DNA of 64,000 nt from Burkholderia sp. IMCC1007 (GTDB taxonomy: Bacteria; Pseudomonadota; Gammaproteobacteria; Burkholderiales; Burkholderiaceae): NCBI RefSeq assembly GCF_027257875.1, contig NZ_JAPVQY010000027.1, forward strand, positions 34,088 through 98,087. The letters run 5' to 3'. The position numbers were made by a program, and so were the translations under genes. The notes below the pieces were generated by a model, which saw nothing but the letters and a program-made list of their open reading frames with translations, was not told the origin of the DNA and did not search any database. This document shows positions 46,848-55,836 of this stretch, piece after piece; positions within the stretch are counted from its first letter, which is position 1; each line of letters opens with the position of its first letter.

Positions 46848-48314
46848 ATGAATGCTCCTATGAATGTCCTGTTGCCTGACGCGCTGGTGATGGTCGCCAT
46901 CGTCGTCGCATGGCTGAACGACACCTTTACGGGTGCCGCCGGCCGCCGCCTCACTTATCTGATCGCGGTGGTTTCGTCGGTCGTCGCCGGCGTATGGTTC
47001 GCCGTGCAGGCGCTGGATCCGCAGCAGTACTACTTCTTCTCGCGGATGGTCGTCGTCGACTCGTTCGCGAGCATGATGAAGGCCGTCGTGTCGATCGGCT
47101 TCGCGGTCTCGCTCGTTTATTCGCGCAAGTACCTCGAAGACCGCGACATGTTCCGCGGCGACGTGTTCCTGCTCGGCATGTTCTCGCTGCTCGGTCAGCT
47201 GGTGATGGTGTCGGGCAACAACTTCCTGACGCTGTACCTCGGCCTCGAACTGATGTCGCTGTCGCTGTACGCGATCATCGCGCTGCGTCCCGACGCGCCG
47301 CAGTCGAGCGAAGCCGCAATGAAGTACTACGTGCTGGGCGCGCTCGCGTCGGGCTTCGTGCTGTACGGCATCTCGATGCTCTACGGCGCGACCGGCTCGC
47401 TCGAGCTGGGCGAGGTGTACAAGGCGGTCGGCGGCAACACCGACGCCGCCGTGCTGATGTTCGGCGTGATCTTCATCGTCGCCGGTATCGCGTTCAAGCT
47501 CGGCGCCGTGCCGTTCCACATGTGGGTGCCGGACGTCTATCAGGGCGCACCGACCGCGATGACGCTGTTCGTCGGCGGCGGCCCGAAGGTTGCCGCGTTC
47601 GCGTGGGGCCTGCGCTTCCTGGTGATGGGCCTGCTGCCGCTCGCGCAGAACTGGCAGACCGCGCTCGTGATCCTCGCCGCGCTGTCGCTGATCGTCGGTA
47701 ACATCACCGGTATCGTCCAGCGCAACATCAAGCGGATGCTCGCGTACTCGGCGATCTCGAACATGGGCTTCGTGCTGCTCGGCCTGCTCGCAGGCATCGT
47801 GAAGGGCGACGCGGCCGCACCGGCGAGCGCGTACAGCTCGGCGATGTTCTACGCGATCGTCTATCTGATCACGACGCTCGGCTCGTTCGGCGTGGTGATG
47901 CTGCTCGCACGCCGCGATTTCGAAGCGGACACGATCGACGACTTCAAGGGCCTCAACAAGCGCAGCCCGGTGTTCGCGTTCGTGATGATGGTCATGATGT
48001 TCTCGCTGGCCGGCATTCCGCCGACCGTCGGCTTCTACGCGAAGCTCGCGGTGCTCGAGGCGACCGTCAACGCAGGCCTGACTTGGCTGGCCGTGCTGGC
48101 CGTGATCACGTCGCTGTTCGGCGCGTTCTACTACCTGCGTATCGTCAAGCTGATGTACTTCGATGCACCGCAGGACACGGCTCCGATCACCGGCGACTTC
48201 TGCAAGCGCACGCTGCTCGTGGCGAACGGCCTTGCGGTCGTCGTGCTCGGCCTGATCCCGAGCCCGCTGCTGACGGCCTGCCTGCAGGCGATCCGTCACA
48301 CGCTGCCGCTGTAA
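46848..48314 (+). CDS. nuoN: NADH-quinone oxidoreductase subunit N
   Basis: A 488-residue antiporter-like subunit (ND2 type). L-Y-L-G-L-E-L-M-S-L-S-L-Y carries the channel Glu near residue 130. F-K-L-G-A-V-P-F-H-M-W-V-P-D-V-Y-Q-G-A-P-T is near 216-236. ATG 46860 is an alternative four codons later. The TAA overlaps the next ATG by one base. Confidence 0.96.
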   Translation: MNAPMNVLLPDALVMVAIVVAWLNDTFTGAAGRRLTYLIAVVSSVVAGVWFAVQALDPQQYYFFSRMVVVDSFASMMKAVVSIGFAVSLVYSRKYLEDRDMFRGDVFLLGMFSLLGQLVMVSGNNFLTLYLGLELMSLSLYAIIALRPDAPQSSEAAMKYYVLGALASGFVLYGISMLYGATGSLELGEVYKAVGGNTDAAVLMFGVIFIVAGIAFKLGAVPFHMWVPDVYQGAPTAMTLFVGGGPKVAAFAWGLRFLVMGLLPLAQNWQTALVILAALSLIVGNITGIVQRNIKRMLAYSAISNMGFVLLGLLAGIVKGDAAAPASAYSSAMFYAIVYLITTLGSFGVVMLLARRDFEADTIDDFKGLNKRSPVFAFVMMVMMFSLAGIPPTVGFYAKLAVLEATVNAGLTWLAVLAVITSLFGAFYYLRIVKLMYFDAPQDTAPITGDFCKRTLLVANGLAVVVLGLIPSPLLTACLQAIRHTLPL

Positions 48315-48610
48315 TGTCGGCAGCCGGCTGGTTCATTGTGCTGTTGGCGTTCGTCTGCGCCAACGTGCCGTTCCTGAACCAACGCGTGTTCGCCGTCGTG
48401 CCGATCGGCGCGACGAAGAAGAACGCGTGGGTTCGGATCGGCGAGCTGATCGTGCTGTATTTCGTCGTCGGCGCACTCGGCTTCTGGCTCGAGTCGCGCG
48501 CCGGCAACCGCTTCGAACAAGGCTGGCAGTTTTACGCGATCACGTTCAGTCTGTTCGTCGTGTTCGCGTTTCCCGGCTTCACGTTCCAGTATCTAGTCAA
48601 ACGACGCTGA
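48314..48610 (+). CDS. DUF2818 family membrane protein, coupled to nuoN
   Basis: A 98-residue protein with three hydrophobic segments (residues 4-20, 42-60 and 76-92) and an R-x-G-N-R-F-E-Q-G-W-Q-F-Y-A loop. The family is typical of beta-proteobacteria and regularly follows nuoN. Its start shares a base with the nuoN stop (TAATG), so it is translated with complex I. A role as accessory or assembly factor of complex I is possible but unproven. Confidence 0.85.
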   Translation: MSAAGWFIVLLAFVCANVPFLNQRVFAVVPIGATKKNAWVRIGELIVLYFVVGALGFWLESRAGNRFEQGWQFYAITFSLFVVFAFPGFTFQYLVKRR

Positions 48611-48653
48611 CGCGCCTTCGGCCGTCGCGTGCCCATTTCCCCGGAGCAGCCCG

Positions 48654-49244
48654 ATGGCCGAACTACCCAATCACGATGCCGCACTGACCGAAACCTGCGT
48701 CGAGAGCGAGGCGATTTTCGAAGGCTCGTTCCTCAAGCTCAAGCGCGATACCGTCCGCCTGCCTGACGGCAAGCAGGCCACGCGCGAATACGTCCAGCAC
48801 CCGGGCGCGGTGATGGTGATCCCGCTGTTCGACGACGGCCGCGTGCTGATGGAAAGCCAGTATCGCTATCCGATCGGCAAGGTCATGGCCGAATTTCCGG
48901 CCGGCAAGCTCGACCCGAACGAAGGCGCGCTCGCCTGTGCGGTGCGCGAGCTGCGCGAAGAAACCGGCTACACGGCCAACGAATACGTATTCCTGGCCCG
49001 GATTCACCCGATCATTTCCTATTCGACCGAATTCATCGACCTGTACCTCGCACGCGGGCTGACCGCCGGCGAGCGCAAGCTCGACGAAGGCGAATTTCTC
49101 GAAACCTTCACGGCGACGCAGGCCGACCTGCAGGAATGGGTGCGCACGGGCCAGATCACCGACGTGAAGACGATCATCGGCGCGATGTGGCTCGACAAGG
49201 TGCTGTCCGGCACGTGGCCGCTCGGCCCGGTCCAGAACCCCTGA
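48654..49244 (+). CDS. Nudix hydrolase (ADP-ribose pyrophosphatase type)
   Basis: A 196-residue Nudix enzyme. The box G-x5-E-x7-R-E-L-x-E-E-x-G is complete near residues 83-106 (A-C-A-V-R-E-L-R-E-E-T-G-Y). The N-terminal beta-domain and length match NudF-like ADP-sugar pyrophosphatases, which hydrolyse ADP-ribose to AMP and ribose-5-phosphate. CGGAG lies upstream of the ATG. Confidence 0.88.
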   Translation: MAELPNHDAALTETCVESEAIFEGSFLKLKRDTVRLPDGKQATREYVQHPGAVMVIPLFDDGRVLMESQYRYPIGKVMAEFPAGKLDPNEGALACAVRELREETGYTANEYVFLARIHPIISYSTEFIDLYLARGLTAGERKLDEGEFLETFTATQADLQEWVRTGQITDVKTIIGAMWLDKVLSGTWPLGPVQNP

Positions 49245-49379
49245 CCGCGCGTCAGCGGCGGGCGGGGCGCCGCGTTACAATCGTGTGACGCGGCCGCTTC
49301 CGGCCGCGCAATCCTGGTTTAGCACGATCGTTCACAAAAGCGTTTTTTGCGCTACACTCGTCACACGCCCTGATTCAGC

Positions 49380-49802
49380 ATGAAGGTCCTCGATTTACAG
49401 TGCCCGCACGGTCATCGGTTCGAAGGCTGGTTCGCTTCCGCCGATGAGTTCGAAGCGCAGTTGTCTCGCAAGCTGGTCGAATGCCCGGTGTGCGGGACGA
49501 CCGAGATCAACCGGATGCCGTCCGCGCCGCGCCTGAACCTGTCGGGCGCGACGCAGGCGAAGCCGGCCGATCCGCGTGCGCTCCAGGCGCAGGCGATGCG
49601 TGCGCTGCGCGAGGTGCTGGAGAAGACTGAAAACGTGGGCGAGCGCTTCGCCGAGGAAGCGCGGCGCATCCATTACAACGAGGCGCCCGCGCGCAGCATT
49701 CGTGGCGTCACGACGCCGGAGGATGCGCAATCCCTCGCCGAAGAAGGCATCGAAGTGATGCCGTTGCCGATTCCTGCCGCGCTGAAAGAACCGCTGCAAT
49801 GA
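49380..49802 (+). CDS. DUF1178 family protein
   Basis: A 140-residue protein. The N-terminus M-K-V-L-D-L-Q-C-P-H-G-H-R-F-E-G-W-F and the knuckle C-P-V-C-G (residues 38-42) suggest a zinc ribbon-like fold. A variable linker and a helical part with R-x-I-H-Y-N-E-A-P-A-R-x-I-R-G follow. The function is unknown. TACACT and TACAAT -10-like elements lie in the 135-bp upstream gap. Confidence 0.85.
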   Translation: MKVLDLQCPHGHRFEGWFASADEFEAQLSRKLVECPVCGTTEINRMPSAPRLNLSGATQAKPADPRALQAQAMRALREVLEKTENVGERFAEEARRIHYNEAPARSIRGVTTPEDAQSLAEEGIEVMPLPIPAALKEPLQ

Positions 49803-49856
49803 CATACGCAGCGTGTCCTCGCCGGGCCGGACGGCCGCGGCCAGGAGACACTGCGC

Positions 49857-51053
49857 ATGGATCTGGATTATTCCCCCGCCGACGACGCATTCCGCGTTGA
49901 CGTCCGCGTCTGGCTCGAGGCGAATCTGCCTCACGCGCTGCGCGCCAAAGTACTCGATCACAAACGACTCGACCGCGAGGACTTCGCGAGCTGGCACCGG
50001 ATTCTCGGCCAGCGCGGCTGGTCCGCGCCTGCGTGGCCGACCGAATACGGCGGCCCGGGCTGGAATGCGACGCAGCGGCACATCTGGGATGAGGAGTGCG
50101 CGCGCATCGGCGCGCCGACCGTCTTGCCGTTCGGCGTGTCGATGGTCGCACCGGTGCTGATGAAATACGGCAGCGAAGCGCAGAAGCGCCATTACCTGCC
50201 GCGCATTCTCGACGGTACCGACTGGTGGTGCCAGGGCTACTCCGAGCCGGGCTCCGGGTCGGACCTCGCGTCGCTGCGCACGCGCGCCGAGCGCCACGGC
50301 GACCACTACATCGTCAACGGCCAGAAGACCTGGACGACGCTCGGCCAGTATGCGGACATGATGTTCTGCCTCGTACGTACCGACCCGGCGGCGAAGAAGC
50401 AGGAGGGCATCTCGTTCCTGCTGATCGACATGAAGACGCCCGGCATCACGGTGCGCCCGATCATCACGCTCGACGAAGACCACGAGGTCAACGAAGTGTT
50501 CTTCGAGGACGTGAAGGTGCCCGTCGAGAACCTCGTCGGCGACGAAAACCGCGGCTGGACCTACGCGAAGTACCTGCTGGGTCACGAGCGCACCGGCATC
50601 GCGCGCGTCGGCGCGTCCAAGCGGGAGCTCGTGTTCCTGAAGCGGGTGGCGTCGAACCAGCGCAAGAACGGCAAGCCGTTGCTCGCTGACCCGGTGTTTG
50701 CCGCGAAGGTCGCGGCGCTCGAAGTCGAGCTGATGGCGCTCGAGGTGACGGTGCTGCGCGTCGTGAGCCGCGAGACGAGCGGCAAGGGCCCGGGCCCCGA
50801 GGCGTCGATGCTGAAGATCAAGGGTACCGAAGTGCAGCAGGCGCTCACCGAGCTGATGTTCGAGGCAATCGGGCCGCTCGCCGCACCGTTCGACGTGCCG
50901 TTCCTCGAAGCCGAGCGCGAGCACAGCATCGCGGGCGACGACGATGCGGCGCCGCTCGCCGCGTACTACTTCAACTATCGGAAGACCTCGATCTACGGCG
51001 GTTCGAACGAGATTCAGAAGAACATCATCGCGCAGATGATTCTGGGGCTGTGA
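49857..51053 (+). CDS. Acyl-CoA dehydrogenase, PimC-like large subunit
   Basis: A 398-residue flavoprotein of the acyl-CoA dehydrogenase family. The FAD/substrate segment W-C-Q-G-Y-S-E-P-G-S-G-S-D-L-A-S is near residues 123-138. K-T-W-T-T-L-G-Q-Y-A follows, and the C-terminal I-Y-G-G-S-N-E-I-Q-K-N-I is intact. It resembles the large subunit of pimeloyl-CoA dehydrogenase, and the next gene looks like the small subunit, so a heteromeric enzyme for dicarboxylyl- or branched acyl-CoA oxidation is likely. AGGAGAC precedes the ATG, as in the next two genes. Confidence 0.88.
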   Translation: MDLDYSPADDAFRVDVRVWLEANLPHALRAKVLDHKRLDREDFASWHRILGQRGWSAPAWPTEYGGPGWNATQRHIWDEECARIGAPTVLPFGVSMVAPVLMKYGSEAQKRHYLPRILDGTDWWCQGYSEPGSGSDLASLRTRAERHGDHYIVNGQKTWTTLGQYADMMFCLVRTDPAAKKQEGISFLLIDMKTPGITVRPIITLDEDHEVNEVFFEDVKVPVENLVGDENRGWTYAKYLLGHERTGIARVGASKRELVFLKRVASNQRKNGKPLLADPVFAAKVAALEVELMALEVTVLRVVSRETSGKGPGPEASMLKIKGTEVQQALTELMFEAIGPLAAPFDVPFLEAEREHSIAGDDDAAPLAAYYFNYRKTSIYGGSNEIQKNIIAQMILGL

Positions 51054-51116
51054 GCCGCGACGCATCGGGCGAGAGCCGGGCGCGGAAACGCCCGCTCGGG
51101 CCAACAGGAGACAACG

Positions 51117-52250
51117 ATGGATTTCAGCTTTACCGATGAGCAGCAGCAATTCGCCGACGCGCTGCGTCGTTATCTCGGCGAGCAATACGGGTTCGACGCG
51201 CGCCAGGCTATCGTGCGCAGCGACGCGGGCGTGTCGGACGCGCAATGGAGCGCGTTCGCGGAGCTCGGGCTGACCGCGCTGCCGGTACCGGACGCGCAAG
51301 GCGGCTTCGGCGGCGGCCCGGTCGACATGCTGGTCGCGATGCAGGAGCTCGGCCGCGCACTCGTCGTCGAGCCGTACTGGGCGACGGCGGTCGGCATCGA
51401 GGCGCTGCGTGTCGCGGGCACGGGCGCGGGCGACGATGCCGCGCTGCTGGAGGCCGTCGCGCAAGGGCAGAAGCGGCTGGCGGTCGCGTTCCACGAGCCG
51501 CGCGCACGCTACGACCTGTACGAACTCGAGACGCACGCACGTGAACAGGGCGGCACCTACCGGCTGACCGGCACCAAATCGATCGTTCAGCATGGCGCAC
51601 AGGCGCATGCGTGGATCGTACCCGCGCGCGTCGAAGGCGGCGGCATCGGCCTGTTCGTCGTCGAGCGCGATGCAGCGGGTGCGAAGGCGACCGACTACCG
51701 GACCATCGACGGGCAGCGCGCCGCGACCGTCGAACTGAACGAAACGGCTGCGCGGCTGCTCGCGGGCGGTGTGCGCGATGCGGCCGCACTCGAGCAGATC
51801 GCCGACTATGCGACCTTCCTGCTATGCGCGGAAGCGGTCGGCGCGCTCGACGAACTGAATCGCGCGACGGTCGAATACACGAAGACGCGCGAGCAGTTCG
51901 GCGTACCGATCGCGCGTTTCCAGGCACTGCAGCACCGGATGGTCGACATGCTGATCCATGCGGAGCAGGCGCGCTCTCTGACTTACCTGGCCGCGGTGCG
52001 CTACGCGGCCGGCGACGCCGATGCACGCCGCAAGGCGGTGTCGGCCGCGAAGGCGCGAGTGGGTGCGGCAGCGCGCTTCGTCGGCCAGCAGGCCGTGCAA
52101 TTGCACGGCGGCATGGGCGTGACCAACGAAGTCGCTGCCGCGCATCTGTTCAAGCGACTGTCGATCATCGAGACGACCCTCGGCGACACCGATCATCACC
52201 TTGCGCGCATCGCGGCACTGCCGGATTTCGCGCAAGCCGACGCGGCATGA
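51117..52250 (+). CDS. Acyl-CoA dehydrogenase family protein, PimD-like small subunit
   Basis: A 377-residue acyl-CoA dehydrogenase relative. The N-terminal helix domain has the G-G-F-G-G-G-P-V-D segment, and the C-terminal domain has L-H-G-G-M-G-V-T-N-E. It matches the small subunit type of pimeloyl-CoA dehydrogenase. Such subunits are often more divergent at the active site, so catalysis may reside in the partner. It starts 63 bp after the large subunit. Confidence 0.85.
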   Translation: MDFSFTDEQQQFADALRRYLGEQYGFDARQAIVRSDAGVSDAQWSAFAELGLTALPVPDAQGGFGGGPVDMLVAMQELGRALVVEPYWATAVGIEALRVAGTGAGDDAALLEAVAQGQKRLAVAFHEPRARYDLYELETHAREQGGTYRLTGTKSIVQHGAQAHAWIVPARVEGGGIGLFVVERDAAGAKATDYRTIDGQRAATVELNETAARLLAGGVRDAAALEQIADYATFLLCAEAVGALDELNRATVEYTKTREQFGVPIARFQALQHRMVDMLIHAEQARSLTYLAAVRYAAGDADARRKAVSAAKARVGAAARFVGQQAVQLHGGMGVTNEVAAAHLFKRLSIIETTLGDTDHHLARIAALPDFAQADAA

Positions 52251-52284
52251 CGGCGACGCGCGAGCGCGCCACAGGAGACCTACG

Positions 52285-52746
52285 GTGGGTATCAGTTACG
52301 AAGATCTGGTGGTAGGCAGCAACACGGAGATCGGCAGCTACACGTTCGAGGCCGACGACATCAAGGCGTTCGCGCAACGCTACGATCCGCAGCCGTTCCA
52401 CGTCGACGAGGAAGCCGCCAAGGCATCGCCGTTCGGCGGGCTGATCGCGAGCGGCTGGCATACGTGTTCGGTGTTCATGAGCCTGCTCATCAAGAAGCTG
52501 GGGCCGGATTCGACCAGCATGGGTTCGCCCGGCATCGACTCGATTCGCTGGCTCAAACCCGTGCGCGCGGGCGACACGATCACGATGTACCAGAAGATCC
52601 ACGACAAGCGCGTGTCCGCGAGCAAGCCCGATCGCGGCATCGTGTCGGCGGAGTGGATCGGCATCAACGCCGACGGCGAGACGGTGATCACCGTGCATAC
52701 CAACGTGATCTTCGGCTTGCGTCATCCTGCAGGGGCGAACGCATGA
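52285..52746 (+). CDS. MaoC family dehydratase (first of two)
   Basis: A 153-residue hot-dog-fold hydratase. The catalytic pair is visible in the R-Y-D-P-Q-P-F-H-V-D motif (Asp and His, about residues 32-41), followed by the G-G-L-I-A-S-G-W-H family segment. It hydrates trans-2-enoyl-CoA, the step after the dehydrogenase. It starts at GTG with AGGAGAC upstream; upstream frame extension is rejected. Its TGA overlaps the next gene start. Confidence 0.88.
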   Translation: MGISYEDLVVGSNTEIGSYTFEADDIKAFAQRYDPQPFHVDEEAAKASPFGGLIASGWHTCSVFMSLLIKKLGPDSTSMGSPGIDSIRWLKPVRAGDTITMYQKIHDKRVSASKPDRGIVSAEWIGINADGETVITVHTNVIFGLRHPAGANA

Positions 52747-53219
52747 CGGACGTGACATTGCCGCTGATCGCGTCGATCGACGCGCTGCATGCGCGGGTGG
52801 GCGCGGAGCCGCTCGCGAGCGGCTGGGTCGAGATCGATCAGCAGCGCGTGGACCGCTTCGCCGATGCGACCGGCGATCACCAGTGGATTCACGTCGATCC
52901 CGAGCGCGCACGCAAAGAATCGCCGTTCGGCGGTCCGATCGCGCATGGGTTCCTGACGCTGTCGCTGATTCCGGCGCTGATGGTCGACGCGATGCGCTTC
53001 GAGCAGAAGATGGGCGTGAACTACGGACTCAATCGCGTGCGGTTCCTGAAGCCGGTGCCGGTCGGCGCACGCGTGCGCGCGTTGTTCGCGGTGAAGGAAA
53101 CCGCCGAGGCGGCGCGGGGCGGCGTACAGGTGACGTGGTCGGTGTCGGTGCAGGCCGAGCGCGCCGATGCACCATTGCTCGTGTGTGCAGCGGAGTTCAT
53201 CACGCTGCATTACTTCTGA
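52743..53219 (+). CDS. MaoC family dehydratase (second of two)
   Basis: A 158-residue hot-dog hydratase of the nodN-like type. The active-site motif is A-T-G-D-H-Q-W-I-H-V-D (about residues 40-50), followed by F-G-G-P-I-A-H-G-F-L-T-L-S. It is encoded four bases overlapping (ATGA) with the first MaoC gene, so the two may form a heterodimer or handle different chain types. It is the last gene of the operon. Confidence 0.88.
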   Translation: MTDVTLPLIASIDALHARVGAEPLASGWVEIDQQRVDRFADATGDHQWIHVDPERARKESPFGGPIAHGFLTLSLIPALMVDAMRFEQKMGVNYGLNRVRFLKPVPVGARVRALFAVKETAEAARGGVQVTWSVSVQAERADAPLLVCAAEFITLHYF

Positions 53220-53220
53220 C

Positions 53221-53257
53221 GCACGCAGCGGCATCCACGGATGCCGCTGCATCGTGC
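53221..53257. terminator. Hairpin between convergent MaoC and GST genes
   Basis: GCAGCGGCATCC (53225-53236) pairs with GGATGCCGCTGC (53239-53250), with outer GCAC/GTGC. It is a strong stem without a T-tract and could serve both convergent transcripts. Confidence 0.5.
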
Positions 53258-53270
53258 GGCGCGTGGTCGG

Positions 53271-53963
53271 TCAGTGCTTCGCGTATTGCGTCGCGCCGAA
53301 CAGCACCTCGCGCGCCTTGTCGTCCTGCAACGCCTTGCGCAACGACGCGAGCACTTCGACGCCGCGCTGCACGGCCGGTCGCGCGGCGATCGCCTCGTGC
53401 CAGCGCTTCACGTTCGGCAGTTCGTCGAGCACGATGCCCTGGTTCTGCCATGAGCGCGTCCACGGGAACGTCGCGATGTCGGCGATCGTGTACGCGTCGC
53501 CGGCGAGATATTCGGATTCGCCGAGGCGTTTCTCCATCACGTTGTACAGGCGCTTCGCTTCGTTTGTGTAGCGATTGACCGCATAGTCGATCTTCTCCGG
53601 CGCGTACATGCGGAAGTGGTGCGCTTGTCCGAGCATCGGGCCGACGCCGCCCATCTGGAACATCAGCCATTCGAGTGTCGCGTAGCGCGCGGCCGGATCG
53701 GCCGGCAGGAACTTGCCGGTCTTTTCCGCAAGGTAGACGAGGATCGCGCCCGATTCGAACAGCGAGATCGGCTTGCCGCCGGGGCCATCCGGATCGACGA
53801 TCGCGGGGATCTTGTTGTTCGGGCTGATTTTCAGGAATTCGGGCTTGAACTGGTCGCCGGCGCCGATATCGACCGGATGTGCACGATACGCGAGGCCGGT
53901 TTCCTCGAGCATGATGTGCACCTTGTGGCCGTTCGGGGTCGCCCAGCTGTAGACGTCGATCAT
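53271..53963 (-). CDS. Glutathione S-transferase, Nu-class (YghU/YfcG-like)
   Basis: A 230-residue GST. The N-terminal thioredoxin-like domain has T-P-N-G-H-K-V-H-I-M-L-E-E and P-N-N-K-I-P-A-I-V-D-P, with E-S-G-A-I the glutathione-binding Glu-Ser. The T-P-N-G motif and length match YghU/YfcG, which act as disulfide-bond reductases. AAGGAG upstream supports ATG 53963; a 42-residue extension of the frame is rejected. Confidence 0.88.
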   Translation of the reverse strand: MIDVYSWATPNGHKVHIMLEETGLAYRAHPVDIGAGDQFKPEFLKISPNNKIPAIVDPDGPGGKPISLFESGAILVYLAEKTGKFLPADPAARYATLEWLMFQMGGVGPMLGQAHHFRMYAPEKIDYAVNRYTNEAKRLYNVMEKRLGESEYLAGDAYTIADIATFPWTRSWQNQGIVLDELPNVKRWHEAIAARPAVQRGVEVLASLRKALQDDKAREVLFGATQYAKH

Positions 53964-54102
53964 CGTCAACTCCTTCATTGCATGCGCGAAAACGGCGCCG
54001 ACGGGGCGCCGCAACAGGCGGTCATTAGAGCATGGATCGACGCGCGCTGCAGACGGCGCGAGCGTGCGGCCGCCCGGCTGCGCGTGCATGCCGCTGCGGC
54101 AG

Positions 54103-54130
54103 CGCCGACGCCGTTCGAACGGCGTCGGCG
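54103..54130 (-). terminator. 28-bp perfect palindrome after the enoyl-CoA hydratase gene
   Basis: Each arm of 14 bp is perfectly complementary with a TTCGAA centre, giving a stem with a UUCG-type loop. It lies 7 bp beyond the stop of the minus-strand gene. It is terminator-like but lacks a T-run. Confidence 0.5.
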
Positions 54131-54137
54131 TGCCGGG

Positions 54138-54929
54138 TCAGCGCTTGTAGCGCGGCTGGCGTTTCTCGAGAAATGCGGTGATGCCTTCGAACGCGTCCGC
54201 GTGATGCAGCGATGCGACGAAGTGATCGCGCTCGGTACCGAGATGCGCGTCGAGCGGCTGCGCGGTTGCATCGTCGAGCAGCGACTTGATACGCGTGAGT
54301 GCGTTCGGCGAGATGCCGGCGAGCGAGTCGGCCCATGCGAGCGCGTCGGACAGCGCCGCGCCGGGCACGGCGAGGCGATTGACGACGCCGAGCGCATGCA
54401 GGCGTTCGGCGGCGACCGGCTTGCCCTCGAACAGGATTTCGGCCGCAAGCGCGCGCGGCAACGCACGGGCGACGAACCACGAACCGCCGCCATCGGGCGT
54501 GAGGCCGACGCGCGCATACGACATCACGAACTTCGCGTCATGCGCGGCAACGATCAAGTCGCATGCGAGTGCGAGCGAGAAGCCGGCGCCGGCAGCCGCG
54601 CCTTCGACGGCCGCGATCACGGGCTTCGTCGATGCACGGATCGCGCTGATCCACGCAGCGAGCTGGTCGATGCTGTCGGCCTGATAGGACGGGTCCTTCG
54701 AGCGGTTGTCGAGCAGCCGGTTCAGGTTGCCGCCCGCGCAAAAGAAACGATCGGCCCCTGTGAGCACGACTGCGCGAATCGCGGGATCGCGCTCGGCGGT
54801 CGCGAGCGCTTCGACGCCGGTCGCGTACATGTCGGGATGCAGCGCGTTGCGCGCACCGGGATTGGACAGCGTGAGGACGAGCGTCGATTCGCTCCCGTGC
54901 GGACGTGAGGCCAGCAGTTCAGCGCTCAT
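54138..54929 (-). CDS. Enoyl-CoA hydratase/isomerase family protein
   Basis: A 263-residue crotonase. The CoA/oxyanion elements are A-R-N-A-L and G-A-D-R-F-F-C-A-G-G-N-L near residues 60-85, and A-A-V-E-G-A-A-A-G-A-G-F near 108-120. The second acid region contains G-L-T-P-D-G-G-G-S-W. The start M-S-A-E-L is chosen over an upstream in-frame codon at 54992. It may cooperate with the neighbouring acyl-CoA dehydrogenase and MaoC enzymes in beta-oxidation-like steps. Confidence 0.88.
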   Translation of the reverse strand: MSAELLASRPHGSESTLVLTLSNPGARNALHPDMYATGVEALATAERDPAIRAVVLTGADRFFCAGGNLNRLLDNRSKDPSYQADSIDQLAAWISAIRASTKPVIAAVEGAAAGAGFSLALACDLIVAAHDAKFVMSYARVGLTPDGGGSWFVARALPRALAAEILFEGKPVAAERLHALGVVNRLAVPGAALSDALAWADSLAGISPNALTRIKSLLDDATAQPLDAHLGTERDHFVASLHHADAFEGITAFLEKRQPRYKR

Positions 54930-55139
54930 GCGAGTGTGTCTCCATCGAATGGTGCGGCTGCGGTGCCGTGCATGGCACGCGTGTTCGCGCATGCACGTGA
55001 CGGTGGTGCTGCAGCGGATGCAATGTTGTCATGGCGGATACGAAACTGCTTTAGACTAGCACGAACGTGCTTTTCAGCGTGACACATCCCGATGCGGCCG
55101 GTATCGCGGCGGCCGCGCTTCGCAACGAAGGAGACTCCG

Positions 55140-55796
55140 ATGCTACAGCTGTGCGGTATTCCGTTGTCCAACTACTACAACAAGGTGAAGTTCGTTCTGC
55201 TCGAGCACGATATCCCGTTCGAGGAAGTGACATGCGGTCTGCCGATCAGCGATCCGGCGCTCCTCGTCGATTCGCCGCTCGGCAAGATCCCGTTCGTGAA
55301 GACTGAAGAGGGCCCGCTGTTCGAATCGCAGGTGATCGTCGAGTACCTGGCCGCGCGTCATCCCGAGAAGGCCATCTTTCCGTCGAGCCCGTTTGCCGCC
55401 GCGAAGGTGCGCGAGCTCGTCGAGACGCTCGAGCTGTATCTCGAATGGACCGCACGCGAGATCTACACGGAAGCGTTTTTCGGCGGCAAGGTCAGCGACG
55501 GAATGAAGGCGCATGTCGAGAAGCGCCTGCCGCGCGCGATCGATGCGTTCAAGCGGATGGCGCGGTTCTCGCCTTACGTACTCGGCGATTCGTTCAGCGT
55601 CGCCGACATCGCCGCCGCGATGCATCTGCCGGTGATCGGGATGGCGACGAAGGCGATATACGACCGCGATTTCCTGGTCGACGCGGGTATCGACTGGAAG
55701 GCGCACGTGAAGATGGTCGGCGAGCGATCGGCCGCGCAGCGCGTGGCGGCCGATCGCAAGGCGTATATGGACGCGATGAACGCCGCGCGTTCGTAA
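55140..55796 (+). CDS. Glutathione S-transferase family protein
   Basis: A 218-residue GST. The N-terminal domain has L-S-N-Y-Y-N-K-V-K-F-V-L-L-E, P-L-G-K-I-P-F-V and F-E-S-Q-V-I-V-E-Y-L. The all-helical C-terminal domain includes the N-capping motif G-D-S-F-S-V-A-D-I. AAGGAG before ATG 55140 supports the start. The substrate is unknown. Confidence 0.85.
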   Translation: MLQLCGIPLSNYYNKVKFVLLEHDIPFEEVTCGLPISDPALLVDSPLGKIPFVKTEEGPLFESQVIVEYLAARHPEKAIFPSSPFAAAKVRELVETLELYLEWTAREIYTEAFFGGKVSDGMKAHVEKRLPRAIDAFKRMARFSPYVLGDSFSVADIAAAMHLPVIGMATKAIYDRDFLVDAGIDWKAHVKMVGERSAAQRVAADRKAYMDAMNAARS

Positions 55797-55836
55797 GCGC
55801 GGCCCGCGCGCGGCGCAGTGCAGCGCCGCGCCGCAC

